A DNA stretch of 64,000 nucleotides, taken from NCBI RefSeq assembly GCF_018130385.1, contig NZ_JAFCLU010000034.1, positions 1 through 64,000 on the forward strand. The letters are read 5' to 3'. The translations under genes and the position numbers were made by a program. This stretch comes from Bradyrhizobium sp. AUGA SZCCT0283. GTDB taxonomy: Bacteria; Pseudomonadota; Alphaproteobacteria; Rhizobiales; Xanthobacteraceae. Below the pieces are notes generated by a model that saw nothing but the letters and a program-made list of their open reading frames with translations, was not told the DNA's origin and searched no databases. Below, in pieces: positions 16,199 through 25,312 of this stretch. Position 1 is the first letter of the stretch, and the number at the start of each line of letters is the position of its first letter.

Positions 16199-18673
16199 TT
16201 GCCGGCACGCATGACCCCTTCCGACACTGCAAACGTTTTGCCTGAAATTGCCGCCGCCGAACGCTTGCGGCAACATCTGCAGGAAATCGCGGACGAGCGC
16301 GACAGGGCTCATCGCGCCTTGCAGGAACGCGAAGCGGAGCTGGCGCGGATCCAGCGCATCGCCGGTGTCGGCGGCCTCGAAATCGATTTCCGCGACGGCG
16401 TCAAGAACCGCCGCTCCCCCGAATATCTCCTGGTTCACGGCTTGCCGCCCGAGGCGGCCAACGAGACCTACGAGGAATGGGTCAGCCGAATCCATCCCGA
16501 GGATCGCGAACGAACGGTCCAGCATCTGTTCGGCGTCCTGAAAAGCGAGAGCGAGGACTATTCGGCCGAATACCGCATCGTGCGGCCGAACGACGGCACG
16601 ACCCGCTGGATCCGCGTCGTCGCCAAGATCGAGCGCGACCGCGACGGCCGCGCGCTGCGCCTGGTCGGCGCCGATTGCGACGTCACCGCTCAAATGCTGG
16701 CGCAGGCGACCTTGCGCGAAAGCGAGGAGCGCTTCCGCCTGATCGCCGACAGCGCGCCGGTGCCGATCTGGGTGACCAAGCTCGACCGCACGCGTTCCTT
16801 CGCCAACCAGGCCTATGTCGATTTTCTCGGACTGCCGTTCGAGGAAGCCATCGCATTCGACTGGCGCAAGCGGTTACATCCGGACGACCAGCAACGCATC
16901 GTGCAGGAATCAATCGCCGGCGAGGCTTCGCTCAAGCCGTTCGTGCTGGAAGCGCGCTACCGGCGCGCCGACGGCGAATGGCGGTGGCTGCGGTCGGAAT
17001 CCCAGCCGCGCTGGGACCCGACCGGCGCGCACATCGGCTTCATCGGCGTCGCCCACGACGTCACCGCCGCCAAGCAGGCCGAGCACGATTTGCGCCGGCT
17101 GAACGAAATCCTCGAATTGCGGATCACCGAGCGGACGGCGCAGCTGGAATCCAGCGAAGCCCAGATGCGCGCGATCCTGGAAACCAGCCATCAGTATCAG
17201 GGGCTGCTGAACCAGCACGGCGACGTGCTGTATGCCAACAAGACCGCGCTCGCCGGAATCCGCAGTGACGCCAGCGACGTGGTCGGCAAGCCGTTCTGGG
17301 AAACGCCGTGGTTTTCCGGTACCGAAGGCATGCGCGACACCGTCCGCGACGCCTTCATCGCCGTGATGCAGGGCGACGAAATCCAGATCGAGATGCGGCT
17401 GTACCTGCCGATCGGCGAGCGCTATTTCGACTTCGCGATGCGCCCGCTGCGCGATCAGCACGGCGCGATCATCGGCGCGGTGCCCGATGCCATCGACATC
17501 ACCGAACGCCGCCAGGGCGAGGAAGCGCTGCGCCAGTCGCAGAAGATGGAAGCGGTCGGGCAATTGACCGGCGGAGTGGCCCACGACTTCAACAATCTGT
17601 TGACCATCATCCGGTCCGCGACCGATTTCCTGCGCCGCCGCGAACTGCCGGAAGAGCGGCGCCGGCGCTACATCGACGCGATTGCCGAGACCGTGGAGCG
17701 CGCCTCCAAGCTGACCGGACAATTGCTGGCGTTCGCCCGCAGGCAGCCCTTGAAGCCGCAGGTATTCAATGTCGGCACCCAGGTCGAGGCGGTGGCGCAA
17801 CTGATTCGCCCGCTGGTCGGCGCCCGGATCAGGATCGACGTCGACATTGCCGATCTCAACTGTTTCGCGATCGCCGATATCGCGCAATTCGAAACCGCGC
17901 TGATGAATCTTGCCGTCAACAGCCGCGATGCCATGAACAGCGAGGGCCGGCTCACCATCCGCGTCCGCAAGGTGGATGCCATTCCCCCGCTCCGCGCCCA
18001 GCCCGCCCGCAGCGGCGACTTCGTCGCCATCACCGTGACCGACACCGGCACCGGCATTGCGCCTGCCCTGCTCGAGACGATCTTCGAGCCGTTCTTCACC
18101 ACCAAGGAGGTCGGCAAAGGCACCGGCCTCGGCCTCAGCCAGGCGTTCGGCTTTGCCAAGCAATCCGACGGCGACATCGCGGTCGCGAGCGAGCCCGGCC
18201 AGGGCGCGACGTTTACGATCTACCTGCCGCAGGCCGCGGTGCCGGCCGATGCCGTCGAGGCTGCAGCGACCGGCAGCGAACCCGCCACGCGCGGCCGCGG
18301 CTACCGCGTCCTCGTGGTCGAGGACAATGACGACGTCGGGCAGTTCTCCACCGAACTGCTGGAGGATCTCGGATATACGGTCCGTCGCGTCGCCAGCGCG
18401 GACGCCGCGCTCGCGATCCTTGCCGAGGACGAGTTTTCCGCCGACCTGGTGTTTTCCGACGTCATCATGCCCGGGATGAACGGCGTCGAGCTCGCCGGCA
18501 TCGTGCGCGAGCGCTACCCCGGCCTGCCCGTGGTCCTGACCAGCGGCTACAGCAACGTGCTGGCGGAGAGCGCCCACCGCGGCTTCGAGCTGATCCAGAA
18601 ACCCTATTCGGTGGAATTGCTGTCGCGGATTCTCAGGAAGGCTATTTCCGAGGCGCGGCCGCAGCCGGGCTGA
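16199..18673 (+). CDS. Multi-PAS hybrid sensor histidine kinase with receiver
   Basis: 824 residues from ATG 16199 (ATG 16211 is an alternative start). A coiled N-terminus precedes PAS_3-type domains at about 50-165 and 175-292, each ending in a DVTA motif, a linker coiled coil (LNEILELRITERTAQLE), a third PAS at 322-437 (ending DITERR), HisKA with phospho-acceptor H462 in GGVAHDFNNLL, HATPase with N574 and GTGLGLSQAFGFAKQ, and a receiver with D754 in VFSDVIMPGMNG. No membrane segments. The kinase core and receiver closely resemble the 4437-5951 protein, suggesting paralogy. Downstream partners not encoded nearby. Confidence 0.92.
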   Translation: MPARMTPSDTANVLPEIAAAERLRQHLQEIADERDRAHRALQEREAELARIQRIAGVGGLEIDFRDGVKNRRSPEYLLVHGLPPEAANETYEEWVSRIHPEDRERTVQHLFGVLKSESEDYSAEYRIVRPNDGTTRWIRVVAKIERDRDGRALRLVGADCDVTAQMLAQATLRESEERFRLIADSAPVPIWVTKLDRTRSFANQAYVDFLGLPFEEAIAFDWRKRLHPDDQQRIVQESIAGEASLKPFVLEARYRRADGEWRWLRSESQPRWDPTGAHIGFIGVAHDVTAAKQAEHDLRRLNEILELRITERTAQLESSEAQMRAILETSHQYQGLLNQHGDVLYANKTALAGIRSDASDVVGKPFWETPWFSGTEGMRDTVRDAFIAVMQGDEIQIEMRLYLPIGERYFDFAMRPLRDQHGAIIGAVPDAIDITERRQGEEALRQSQKMEAVGQLTGGVAHDFNNLLTIIRSATDFLRRRELPEERRRRYIDAIAETVERASKLTGQLLAFARRQPLKPQVFNVGTQVEAVAQLIRPLVGARIRIDVDIADLNCFAIADIAQFETALMNLAVNSRDAMNSEGRLTIRVRKVDAIPPLRAQPARSGDFVAITVTDTGTGIAPALLETIFEPFFTTKEVGKGTGLGLSQAFGFAKQSDGDIAVASEPGQGATFTIYLPQAAVPADAVEAAATGSEPATRGRGYRVLVVEDNDDVGQFSTELLEDLGYTVRRVASADAALAILAEDEFSADLVFSDVIMPGMNGVELAGIVRERYPGLPVVLTSGYSNVLAESAHRGFELIQKPYSVELLSRILRKAISEARPQPG

Positions 18674-18692
18674 AGCAACCTGGTCTCCAGCC

Positions 18693-21413
18693 TTACGCCG
18701 CGGCCTCTGCGCCGGCCTCCCCCGACGCCAGCAGCGCGCGGATTTCCTGCGCCGGACGCGCCGCGCTGAACAGAAAGCCCTGCATCTGGGTACATCCGAG
18801 ATTCTGCACGGTCTCGCGCTGCTGCAGGGTCTCGACGCCTTCCGCCGTGGTGACCATGTTGCGGTCGGCGGCGATGCTCACCACCGCGCGGATGATCGAG
18901 GCCGACGAGGAATTGCGCGTCACTTCCTTGACGAAGGAACGGTCGATCTTGATCTTATCGAACGGGAAGCGCTGCAGATATTGCAGCGAGGAATAGCCGG
19001 TTCCGAAATCGTCGAGCGCGATGTGAACCCCGAGCGCGCGGAGCTGGTTCAGCGTCGCCAGTGCTGCGTCGTCGTCCGCGATCAGGACGGCTTCCGTGAT
19101 CTCCAGCTCCAGCCGGCGCGGGTCGAGCCCGGTCTCGGAGAGGACAGAAGCGACCTTCAGCGACAGCGTGTCCGACCGGAACTGGATCGGCGAGACGTTG
19201 ACGGCGATGCGGACATTGGCCGGCCAGGTCGCGGCTTCCGCGCAAGCGGTGCGCAACACCCACTGCCCGATCTCATCGATCAGGCCGGTTTCCTCGGCGA
19301 CCGGCACGAAGTCAGCCGGAGAGACCATGCCGCGCACCGGATGCCGCCAGCGCAGCAGCGCCTCGCAGCCGGTGACACTGTCGCTGCGCAGATCGACCTG
19401 CGGCTGATAGTGCAATTCGAAGCTGCCCTGCGCCAGCGCCGCGCGCAAGTCCGCCTCCAGCTCGCGGCGATGATTGGCCTGCTGCTCCATCGCGGGATCG
19501 AAGAAGCGATAGGTTCTGCGGCCGGCCGCCTTCGCCGCGTACATGGCGAGATCGGCGTTCTTCAGAAGATCGAACAGGTCCAGGCCGTCGCGCGGCGCGA
19601 TCGCGATGCCGATGCTGGCATCGCTGGCAAGCTGGTGGCCGTGGCAGTTGAACGGGGTCCGCAGTGCCTGATAGATCCGCGCGACCAGTGCGTGGACATC
19701 CTCGGCGCTCTCGATGCCGTGCTGGAGGATGGCGAATTCATCCCCGCCGAGGCGGGCGATGAAATCTTCAGGTCCGACCGACTGGCGCAACCGCTCCGCC
19801 ACGCCCTTGAGGAACTCGTCGCCGATCAGATGTCCCAGCGTGTCGTTGATGCGTTTGAACTCGTCGATGTCGATATAGAGGATCGCGAATTCGCGCCCCT
19901 CGGTTTCCAGCAGCAATCCCTCGGCGTGGCGCTGGAACAACGAGCGGTTCGGCAGATTGGTCAGCGCGTCGTAATGGGCGAGATGCTCGATCCTGGCCTG
20001 GTCACGCCGCCCTTCGGTGACGTCTTCCAATGTCGTGGCCCAGCCGCCGTCCGGCGAGCGCTTGAAGATCAGCCGGATCGTGCGCCCGTCCGGCGTCGAG
20101 GTCACGGTATCCTGAACCAGGCTGCCGTTGGGATCGAGAAACCGGGCGCAATAGGCGTCGACGTCGCCGACAAAGGAGCCGCGCTCCTGACGGTGCCGGA
20201 TCAGATCGCGCAGATGACAGCCGGGTTTGACCACGTCGGTCGAGAGCCCGAACATGTCGATATATCGGCGGTTGCAGATCACGAGGCGCCCTGAGGAATC
20301 GAACAGCAGCAGGCCCTGCATCATGTTGTTGATGGCGGTGTCGAGATGCTGGCTCTTCTCCGAGAGCTTGCGCTGCGCGGCGGCATGCTGGCCGCGCAGC
20401 TGGCGCACGATCAGGAAGACCATGCCGATCACGACGACGATCGCCGGCGCCGCCGCAAAAAATTGCAGCCTGGTCTGCGCCCGCCAGTCGGCGAGCGCCG
20501 TCTCCGTCCTGGTGGTTGCGACGATCAGGATCGGAAAGTGCATCAGCGACTTGACCGCGCCGACCTTGTCTTCCGACAATCTCGCGCTGGTGAAGCGTCC
20601 GGAAATATTGCCGTCCAGCGCCAGCGCGCGCTGAAATGCCTCGGTGCCGGCAACGTTGAAGCCGATCAGGCTGTCGTCCTTGGGATAGCGTGCGATGATG
20701 GTGCCGTTGCGGTGAATCATCGAAATCGCGGTATCGTTGTCGAGCTCCAGCGATCCGACAAAGGCCTCGAAATGCGAGGGCTCGACGCCGCGGCTGGCAA
20801 ACCCGATGATCTCGCCGTTGCGGCCGACGATCTTGCGCGCAAACAGCGTGGTCCAGTTTTTCGTCACCTTGCTGACGACCGGCTCGACGATCACGTCGGG
20901 CGTCGGCCGTCCCGACGTGAACTCCTTGAAATAATGGCGGTCCGCAATGCTCAAATCGGGCACGGGCCACATCTCGGAGGAATTGATCAGCCATCCCCTG
21001 GCGTCCCACAGGTTCAGCGCGCCGACATGCGGCAGCGCCGAAAGCTTGGTGCGCAGCATCTCGTGCGCGCTGAGCGTCGACATTCTCTGTTCGAATTCGT
21101 CCGACGTATCGACCCCGTCGGCTCGCATGCCGGCCACGACGTCCTCGTGCACGTGCTGGAGATCGCTCAGTTGCTGGTCGAAATGCCGCGACAGCAGCAG
21201 CGCGCTGTTGTTGAGCTCGCGTTCGGCGACTTCCAGCGCCCGCTCGCGGTATTGCATGGCGAAATAGCCGGTGCCGAGCATGATCGCGATCACGAGCGCC
21301 GCCGCGTTCAGGATCAGCCACTGGATTGCACTCAGCCTGATCCGCCACGGCATGCCGGCACCGAACAGCGGCTGGCCCGCCGCGATGACGTCTTGCGATG
21401 AATTATTCAGCAT
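18693..21413 (-). CDS. Cache-PAS-GGDEF-EAL membrane protein (c-di-GMP turnover)
   Basis: 906 residues from ATG 21413. A membrane helix (WLILNAAALVIAIMLGTGYFAM), a periplasmic dCache sensor (SIADRHYFKEFTSGRPTPDVIVEPVVS), a second helix (FFAAAPAIVVVIGMVFLIVRQL), a PAS domain (MQGLLLFDSSGRLVICNRRYIDMFGLS), GGDEF with intact GGDEF near residue 555, and EAL with EALLRW near 683 plus ELEITEAVL and DDFGTGYSSLQYL. Both output domains keep catalytic residues, so it may make and degrade c-di-GMP, with the EAL part usually dominant. It is convergent with the hybrid kinase gene, leaving 19 bases between stops. Confidence 0.92.
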   Translation of the reverse strand: MLNNSSQDVIAAGQPLFGAGMPWRIRLSAIQWLILNAAALVIAIMLGTGYFAMQYRERALEVAERELNNSALLLSRHFDQQLSDLQHVHEDVVAGMRADGVDTSDEFEQRMSTLSAHEMLRTKLSALPHVGALNLWDARGWLINSSEMWPVPDLSIADRHYFKEFTSGRPTPDVIVEPVVSKVTKNWTTLFARKIVGRNGEIIGFASRGVEPSHFEAFVGSLELDNDTAISMIHRNGTIIARYPKDDSLIGFNVAGTEAFQRALALDGNISGRFTSARLSEDKVGAVKSLMHFPILIVATTRTETALADWRAQTRLQFFAAAPAIVVVIGMVFLIVRQLRGQHAAAQRKLSEKSQHLDTAINNMMQGLLLFDSSGRLVICNRRYIDMFGLSTDVVKPGCHLRDLIRHRQERGSFVGDVDAYCARFLDPNGSLVQDTVTSTPDGRTIRLIFKRSPDGGWATTLEDVTEGRRDQARIEHLAHYDALTNLPNRSLFQRHAEGLLLETEGREFAILYIDIDEFKRINDTLGHLIGDEFLKGVAERLRQSVGPEDFIARLGGDEFAILQHGIESAEDVHALVARIYQALRTPFNCHGHQLASDASIGIAIAPRDGLDLFDLLKNADLAMYAAKAAGRRTYRFFDPAMEQQANHRRELEADLRAALAQGSFELHYQPQVDLRSDSVTGCEALLRWRHPVRGMVSPADFVPVAEETGLIDEIGQWVLRTACAEAATWPANVRIAVNVSPIQFRSDTLSLKVASVLSETGLDPRRLELEITEAVLIADDDAALATLNQLRALGVHIALDDFGTGYSSLQYLQRFPFDKIKIDRSFVKEVTRNSSSASIIRAVVSIAADRNMVTTAEGVETLQQRETVQNLGCTQMQGFLFSAARPAQEIRALLASGEAGAEAAA

Positions 21414-21504
21414 TTCCGCTGCCCCCACAGGCGCTTGTTGTAGGGAACACAACCCAAGAGGGCGTTAGCAAAATGAGTTATCGCAAGGTTAAGGGGCGGC
21501 GGAA

Positions 21505-22032
21505 TCAGGCGGTTTCCGCCATCTCGTCTTCCGTGAGGCTGCACTCGATCAGCGCGCCATCGATCGTGAACTTCGAAAACAGCGAGCCCGGCGTCGAAGC
21601 CTGCAGCGCCGCGAAGTACTGTGAATCTCCGGGGCTCTTCAGGAAGAAACGGATATGGCTTGCCGACATCGTATCCCTCGATAGCCATACGATGCCGGAG
21701 AACAGCGCCACCATCATCTGGGCGTACTGGCCGGCGTCTGCGATCCCCAGTTCATAAATCGGCGACACCACGATAAAGCGCGCCCGCAGGATCGGCGACG
21801 GGAATTTGCTCATCATCAGGCGGCTGACCTGGCAGGCCGCATGAATCCGCTCGCCGGCGGAAAGGCAGTACAGGCTGGGGTGGTCGCCTTCCTTGGTCAG
21901 GCCGTCATAGGCCGTAAAGCTTCCCGTCGAAAAGGTCGAAAAGTCCTCGCCGACGCTTTCGGCGTCCTTCTTCCATTGGGCCTTGATCGCCCGCCAGGAC
22001 CTGTCCGGCTCTTTCATCGGCAGAAGGCGCAT
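21505..22032 (-). CDS. Hypothetical protein, 175 aa
   Basis: I do not recognise the family. From ATG 22032 (or 22017, both without a convincing ribosome site) the product begins MRLLPMKEPDRSWRAIKAQWKKDAESVG and is a soluble alpha/beta protein with mixed hydrophobic strands (ARFIVVSPIYELG, MMVALFSGIVWLSR, HIRFFLKSPGD, FSKFTIDGALIECSL). No signal peptide or catalytic motif is visible. It lies 92 bases upstream of, and co-oriented with, the GGDEF-EAL gene, so it could be co-transcribed and feed into c-di-GMP signalling. Confidence 0.6.
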   Translation of the reverse strand: MRLLPMKEPDRSWRAIKAQWKKDAESVGEDFSTFSTGSFTAYDGLTKEGDHPSLYCLSAGERIHAACQVSRLMMSKFPSPILRARFIVVSPIYELGIADAGQYAQMMVALFSGIVWLSRDTMSASHIRFFLKSPGDSQYFAALQASTPGSLFSKFTIDGALIECSLTEDEMAETA

Positions 22033-22375
22033 GACTAACCACGGGTTAATGCAGGAAATGAATGCCGTCATCTTACGGCCTGCGGCTAAACGTTTGCTTA
22101 CGCCGCTACCTTGGCAACCACGTATTTGTACGGCCATGCAAATATACTACCTCGGCGCGCGTTTTGCCGTGGCGCTTCCTCGCGTCGCCGGCGTCGGCGC
22201 GATCAAACGGACACCCGGACAACGCAATCCTTCCTGCAATCAGGAACGATCGAGCACGGTCCGGGTTTTCCCGCATCGGCGTTTCTTCCCCCGTAACGTC
22301 GAACCCGAGCCCCGCCGAAACTCCCATGGACGGGGTTGGCGGGGCTCCGTTATTCCGGCTGCGACAAGGCGGACG
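22033..22375. other. 343-bp intergenic region
   Basis: No supported gene. Open frames through it lack ribosome sites and are rich in Arg/Pro, as expected for non-coding GC-rich DNA. It holds the divergent upstream regions of the hypothetical gene at 21505-22032 and the PAP2 gene; a GGAAC element near 22241 could be half of an EcfG-type promoter but has no good -10 partner. Confidence 0.5.
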
Positions 22376-22939
22376 ATGGCGCTGTTTTGGATACGGCCAA
22401 CCCGGGCCGACATCGAAATCGCGGAATGGATTTCCGACCACACCGGTCCGGAAGTCGAACAGATTGCGGGGGCCATCACCTGGGGCGCCGATGAGCGTGT
22501 CGTTTGCGCCCTCGCCGCAGGCTGGTGGCTCTACTGCAGGCATCGAAGCGCGCGTCATCGCACCGGCAGCAACCATATCCTGCTGACCACAGTCGCCGTT
22601 ACGCTTCTGCCGCATCTGCTGAAGTCGATCTTTGACCAGAAACGCCCCGACCGTCTGATGGTCCGCGCGCACCTTCACGGCGTGCCGTTCTCAGGAAAAC
22701 CTCTCGACGCCTTTCCATCCGGCCATGCCGTCCATGTCGGCGCGTTGGCATCGGCCGCTACGGTACTGCCGCCTGCGAAACGCAACCTGGCTTGGTCGAT
22801 CGGCGCGGGCCTGGTGCTGACGCGGATCGTCCTGTTGGCGCACTGGACCAGCGATGTGATCGCGGGCCTTGCGATCGGCGCCGTGGTCGAACGGTTGCTC
22901 AGGCGTTGGACGGGTTTCGGATTGTCGCGCCGGGAATAG
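22376..22939 (+). CDS. PAP2-family membrane phosphatase
   Basis: 187 residues from ATG 22376. The three acid-phosphatase motifs are present: K83-x6-R90P91 (KSIFDQKRP), PSGH at 114-117, and R150-x5-H156-x3-D160 (RIVLLAHWTSD). Several hydrophobic helices alternate with these, as in undecaprenyl-pyrophosphate or phosphatidylglycerophosphate phosphatases of the PAP2 superfamily. Substrate probably a lipid phosphate on the periplasmic face. Located at the edge of a stress-gene cluster; no partner gene on its strand. Confidence 0.88.
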   Translation: MALFWIRPTRADIEIAEWISDHTGPEVEQIAGAITWGADERVVCALAAGWWLYCRHRSARHRTGSNHILLTTVAVTLLPHLLKSIFDQKRPDRLMVRAHLHGVPFSGKPLDAFPSGHAVHVGALASAATVLPPAKRNLAWSIGAGLVLTRIVLLAHWTSDVIAGLAIGAVVERLLRRWTGFGLSRRE

Positions 22940-23001
22940 GTTGAGCCGGCTGGCGGCGCTGGCCACAAGGACAATCAGCGCCGCCGGCCGGCTACTTGGC
23001 G

Positions 23002-23493
23002 CTATGCCGCGGCCTCATAATTGACTGCGGTCTCGGCAAGCTTGGTCAGGCTTTCGTCGGTTTTCTTCTCCTCGGCCAGGGTCTGATCGAGCAGCTTCGC
23101 GGCTTGCGGATTGTTGAGCTTGACCGCCCAGGCCTTCAGGGTGCCGTAGCGTGAAATCTCGTAATGCTCGACGGCCTGAGCCGCCGCCAGCAGGCCGGCA
23201 TCGAGCGCGGGCGTATCGGCATATTCCTCCATGATCTCCTTGCCTTCATCGAGAATGCCCTCGATCGCATCGCACTTCTTGCCGCGCGCGGCCTTGCCCA
23301 GCAGTTCGAAGATCTTTTCCAGACGCTCGACCTGCCCCTCGGTCTCGTCGTGGTGCTTTTCGAAAGCGGCGCGCAGCTTGTCCGAGTTGGCCGCCTTCGC
23401 CATTTTGGGCAGCGCTTTCAGGATCTGCTTTTCGGCGTAGTAGATGTCCTTGAGGGTATCGAGAAATAGTTCGTTGAGGTCTTTCTCAGCCAT
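23002..23493 (-). CDS. YciE/YciF-type ferritin-like protein (DUF892)
   Basis: 163 residues from ATG 23493, with GGAGAA eight bases before. Sequence MAEKDLNELFLDTLKDIYYAEKQILKALPKMAKAA and later HHDETEGQVERLEKIFELLG and AVEHYEISRYGTLKAWA are diagnostic of DUF892, a four-helix di-iron ferritin-like fold whose Glu and His ligands are visible (E20 region, HxxET, ExxHYE). E. coli homologues respond to osmotic and general stress. An EcfG-like promoter (23521-23546) sits directly upstream, consistent with general stress control. Confidence 0.92.
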   Translation of the reverse strand: MAEKDLNELFLDTLKDIYYAEKQILKALPKMAKAANSDKLRAAFEKHHDETEGQVERLEKIFELLGKAARGKKCDAIEGILDEGKEIMEEYADTPALDAGLLAAAQAVEHYEISRYGTLKAWAVKLNNPQAAKLLDQTLAEEKKTDESLTKLAETAVNYEAAA

Positions 23494-23520
23494 GACGTTC
23501 TCCATTGTTGGTAGGCAGAC

Positions 23521-23546
23521 AACATTGGATTGAATGAAATGGTTCC
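23521..23546 (-). promoter_or_regulatory. EcfG-like promoter of ferritin-like gene
   Basis: On the minus strand GGAAC (23546-23542), a 17-base spacer and TGTT (23524-23521) match the alphaproteobacterial general stress sigma factor pattern GGAAC-N16/17-CGTT except for one base in the -10. Initiation would fall just before the GGAGAA ribosome site of the DUF892 gene. Confidence 0.55.
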
Positions 23547-23564
23547 TATGCCGCGCGCGGCGCC

Positions 23565-24017
23565 TCAGCCGCGCCCCGCCGCAAGATCGATCAGCGCAAT
23601 CCCGAGGTCCGCCCGCTTCTTTCGTCGAAGCGTCGCCGGGACTTCGGTCAAGACCACTTCGAGCGTCGGCCTCACCGTGCCGGCCAGCAGGTGGCCGCCG
23701 CGGGTCGAGCCGTCGGCGAGCCCCAGCACGATGTGGACATGAAGGCTGGGCTTGCCGTCATCGCCGACGGCTATGTCCCCGATCGCACTGAGCACCTCGC
23801 ATTGCTCATTGACCTCGATTTTGCGGTAGCTCTTCGAGGCAATGTCGAACCAGCCGACGGTAGCCCGCTCGAACGCGCCGATCGCCGTTAGCGATGCCGC
23901 GGAAATCCCTGATTCATTGGCGAAGCGGGTGAGCGCTGCAAACGCCTCCTCACCCGTGTCAAGAATGATGACATGAACCTGCGCCTCCGCGTCGGCGGCG
24001 ATATGCCTGCTCTTCAT
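23565..24017 (-). CDS. PPC/DUF296 domain protein
   Basis: 150 residues. The single PPC (plant and prokaryote conserved, DUF296) domain shows the typical GEEAFAALTRFANESGISAASLTAIGAFERATVGWFD start, a metal-binding HVHIVLGLADGSTRGGHLLAGTV segment and a C-terminal LEVVLTE strand. Bacterial PPC proteins form trimers of unknown function; in plants the domain accompanies AT-hooks, absent here. The start at 24017 follows GGAGAT by seven bases, but the start region lies in a 20-bp tandem duplication, so an in-frame ATG at 24050 is an alternative that adds 11 residues. Confidence 0.87.
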   Translation of the reverse strand: MKSRHIAADAEAQVHVIILDTGEEAFAALTRFANESGISAASLTAIGAFERATVGWFDIASKSYRKIEVNEQCEVLSAIGDIAVGDDGKPSLHVHIVLGLADGSTRGGHLLAGTVRPTLEVVLTEVPATLRRKKRADLGIALIDLAAGRG

Positions 24018-24053
24018 AGGTGATCTCCATTGCTCATAGGTGATCTCCATTGC
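24015..24053 (-). repeat. 20-bp tandem duplication of a ribosome site and start codon
   Basis: CATAGGTGATCTCCATTGCT occurs twice in direct succession (the second copy lacks its final base). Read on the minus strand each unit carries GGAGAT followed by ATG, so the PPC gene has two successive translation starts 20 bases apart and therefore out of frame with each other. Confidence 0.8.
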
Positions 24054-24185
24054 GGTCAGGCCGCGCTACGTCGGCCGCGCCGGCTTAACTCCATGAGAAC
24101 GCTCCTGAGATTAAGCTGTCCCGGTCAATCGGGACCGGCAGACATCGTTCCCTGCGCGGTCCGAATCCAGCACCCTCGCCGGTTT

Positions 24186-24210
24186 GGAACCTCTCAATTC
24201 GAGGGAAGTT
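24186..24210 (+). promoter_or_regulatory. EcfG-like promoter of DUF6328 gene
   Basis: GGAAC (24186-24190), 16 bases, then AGTT (24207-24210), close to GGAAC-N16/17-CGTT. The start codon at 24229 lies 19 bases further, leaving a short leader with a GGCGGAG ribosome site. Confidence 0.5.
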
Positions 24211-24228
24211 CAATAGGCGGAGATGGCG

Positions 24229-25128
24229 ATGAATGTCGAAAGCCGGCTGAAGACTGCGCTCGATGAGTCAAGGCTCCTGATCCTCGGAGCCCAGGTGCTG
24301 TTCGGATTCCAGTTCGAGGCCGTCTTTCAGGAACGCTTTCCTGATATCTCCGACACCGCCCGGCATATGCATGGTGCGGGGCTTGTGCTGATGCTGATCA
24401 GCATCAGTCTGCTAATTGCTCCCTCGCTATTTCATCAGATCATTTTCGCCGGAGAGAGCCGACCGGGGGCGATCAGGACGGCGACGACGCTGGCAGGCAT
24501 CAGCCTGCTGCCCCTGACCGTCGGATTGGGCATCTCGGTCTTCGTGGCCCTGGAGCACCTGTTCAACCGCACCGTTGCTATCGCTGCCGGCTCGTCGTTC
24601 ACCGCGATTGGACTGGCGCTGCTGTACGGACTCGGCTTCGCGCTGCGCCGGGATCGGAAGAACCAGATGCAGGAAATGTCGAACACGACCTCGCTGAAAT
24701 CCAAGATCGAGCAAATGCTAACGGAGGCCCGGGTCATCATCCCCGGCGGCCAGGCCCTGCTCGGGTTTCAACTGATCGCCACCTTGACGAAGGCGTTCGG
24801 CGAGCTGCCCGATCTGTTCAAATATGTTCATTGCGCCGCGCTATGCACGGTGGCGCTAGCCGTCATCCTTCTGATGACGCCCGCCGCGCTTCACCGCCTT
24901 GGCTTTCAGGGCGAAGACGCTCCGGAATTTTTCGACATCGGTTCTCGCCTGGTGATCGGCGCTTCGATTCCATTGGCCATAGGTATCTCCGGCGACGTCG
25001 CGGTGGTGTTTTTCAAGACCACCGAAGACACGATCATTGCCTTGAGCGCCGGTGCGATCGCGCTGCTCGCGTTGCTTGCGCTCTGGCTGGCCTATCCACT
25101 CCGGCACCGCCTCCGCCATACGGCGTGA
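24229..25128 (+). CDS. Duplicated DUF6328 membrane protein
   Basis: 299 residues from ATG 24229, picked because GGAG lies six bases before it, whereas the ATG at 24223 overlaps that site. The protein is two tandem DUF6328-like units. Unit 1 (about 1-140) has DESRLLILGAQVLFGFQFEAVF and SLLIAPSLFHQIIF; unit 2 (about 155-290) has TEARVIIPGGQALLGFQLIATL and LLMTPAALHRLGF. Each has four predicted transmembrane helices, giving eight in all, with a hydrophilic linker (RRDRKNQMQEMSNTTSLKSK). Function unknown; the usual family member is single-unit. Likely general-stress regulated. Confidence 0.82.
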   Translation: MNVESRLKTALDESRLLILGAQVLFGFQFEAVFQERFPDISDTARHMHGAGLVLMLISISLLIAPSLFHQIIFAGESRPGAIRTATTLAGISLLPLTVGLGISVFVALEHLFNRTVAIAAGSSFTAIGLALLYGLGFALRRDRKNQMQEMSNTTSLKSKIEQMLTEARVIIPGGQALLGFQLIATLTKAFGELPDLFKYVHCAALCTVALAVILLMTPAALHRLGFQGEDAPEFFDIGSRLVIGASIPLAIGISGDVAVVFFKTTEDTIIALSAGAIALLALLALWLAYPLRHRLRHTA

Positions 25129-25312
25129 CGAAGCCGCTGCTGCAAGCGCGTTGATGCTGGAAGTTCATTCGCAGGAACACACAATCGGTCTTGCAGTGGA
25201 ACATGAAACCGGAACTGAAACCTCACATCGGTTTGAAATGACCGCATCACGATATCGGAACGGTCGCTATCGCTGTTCGTTGGCCCTTGCGTCACTGCAA
25301 CGGAGGCAACTT

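Noticed and set aside
24144..24148. Second EcfG -35 element (GGAAC on the minus strand) upstream of the PPC gene
   Set aside because: No -10 (NGTT) at 16-17 bases.
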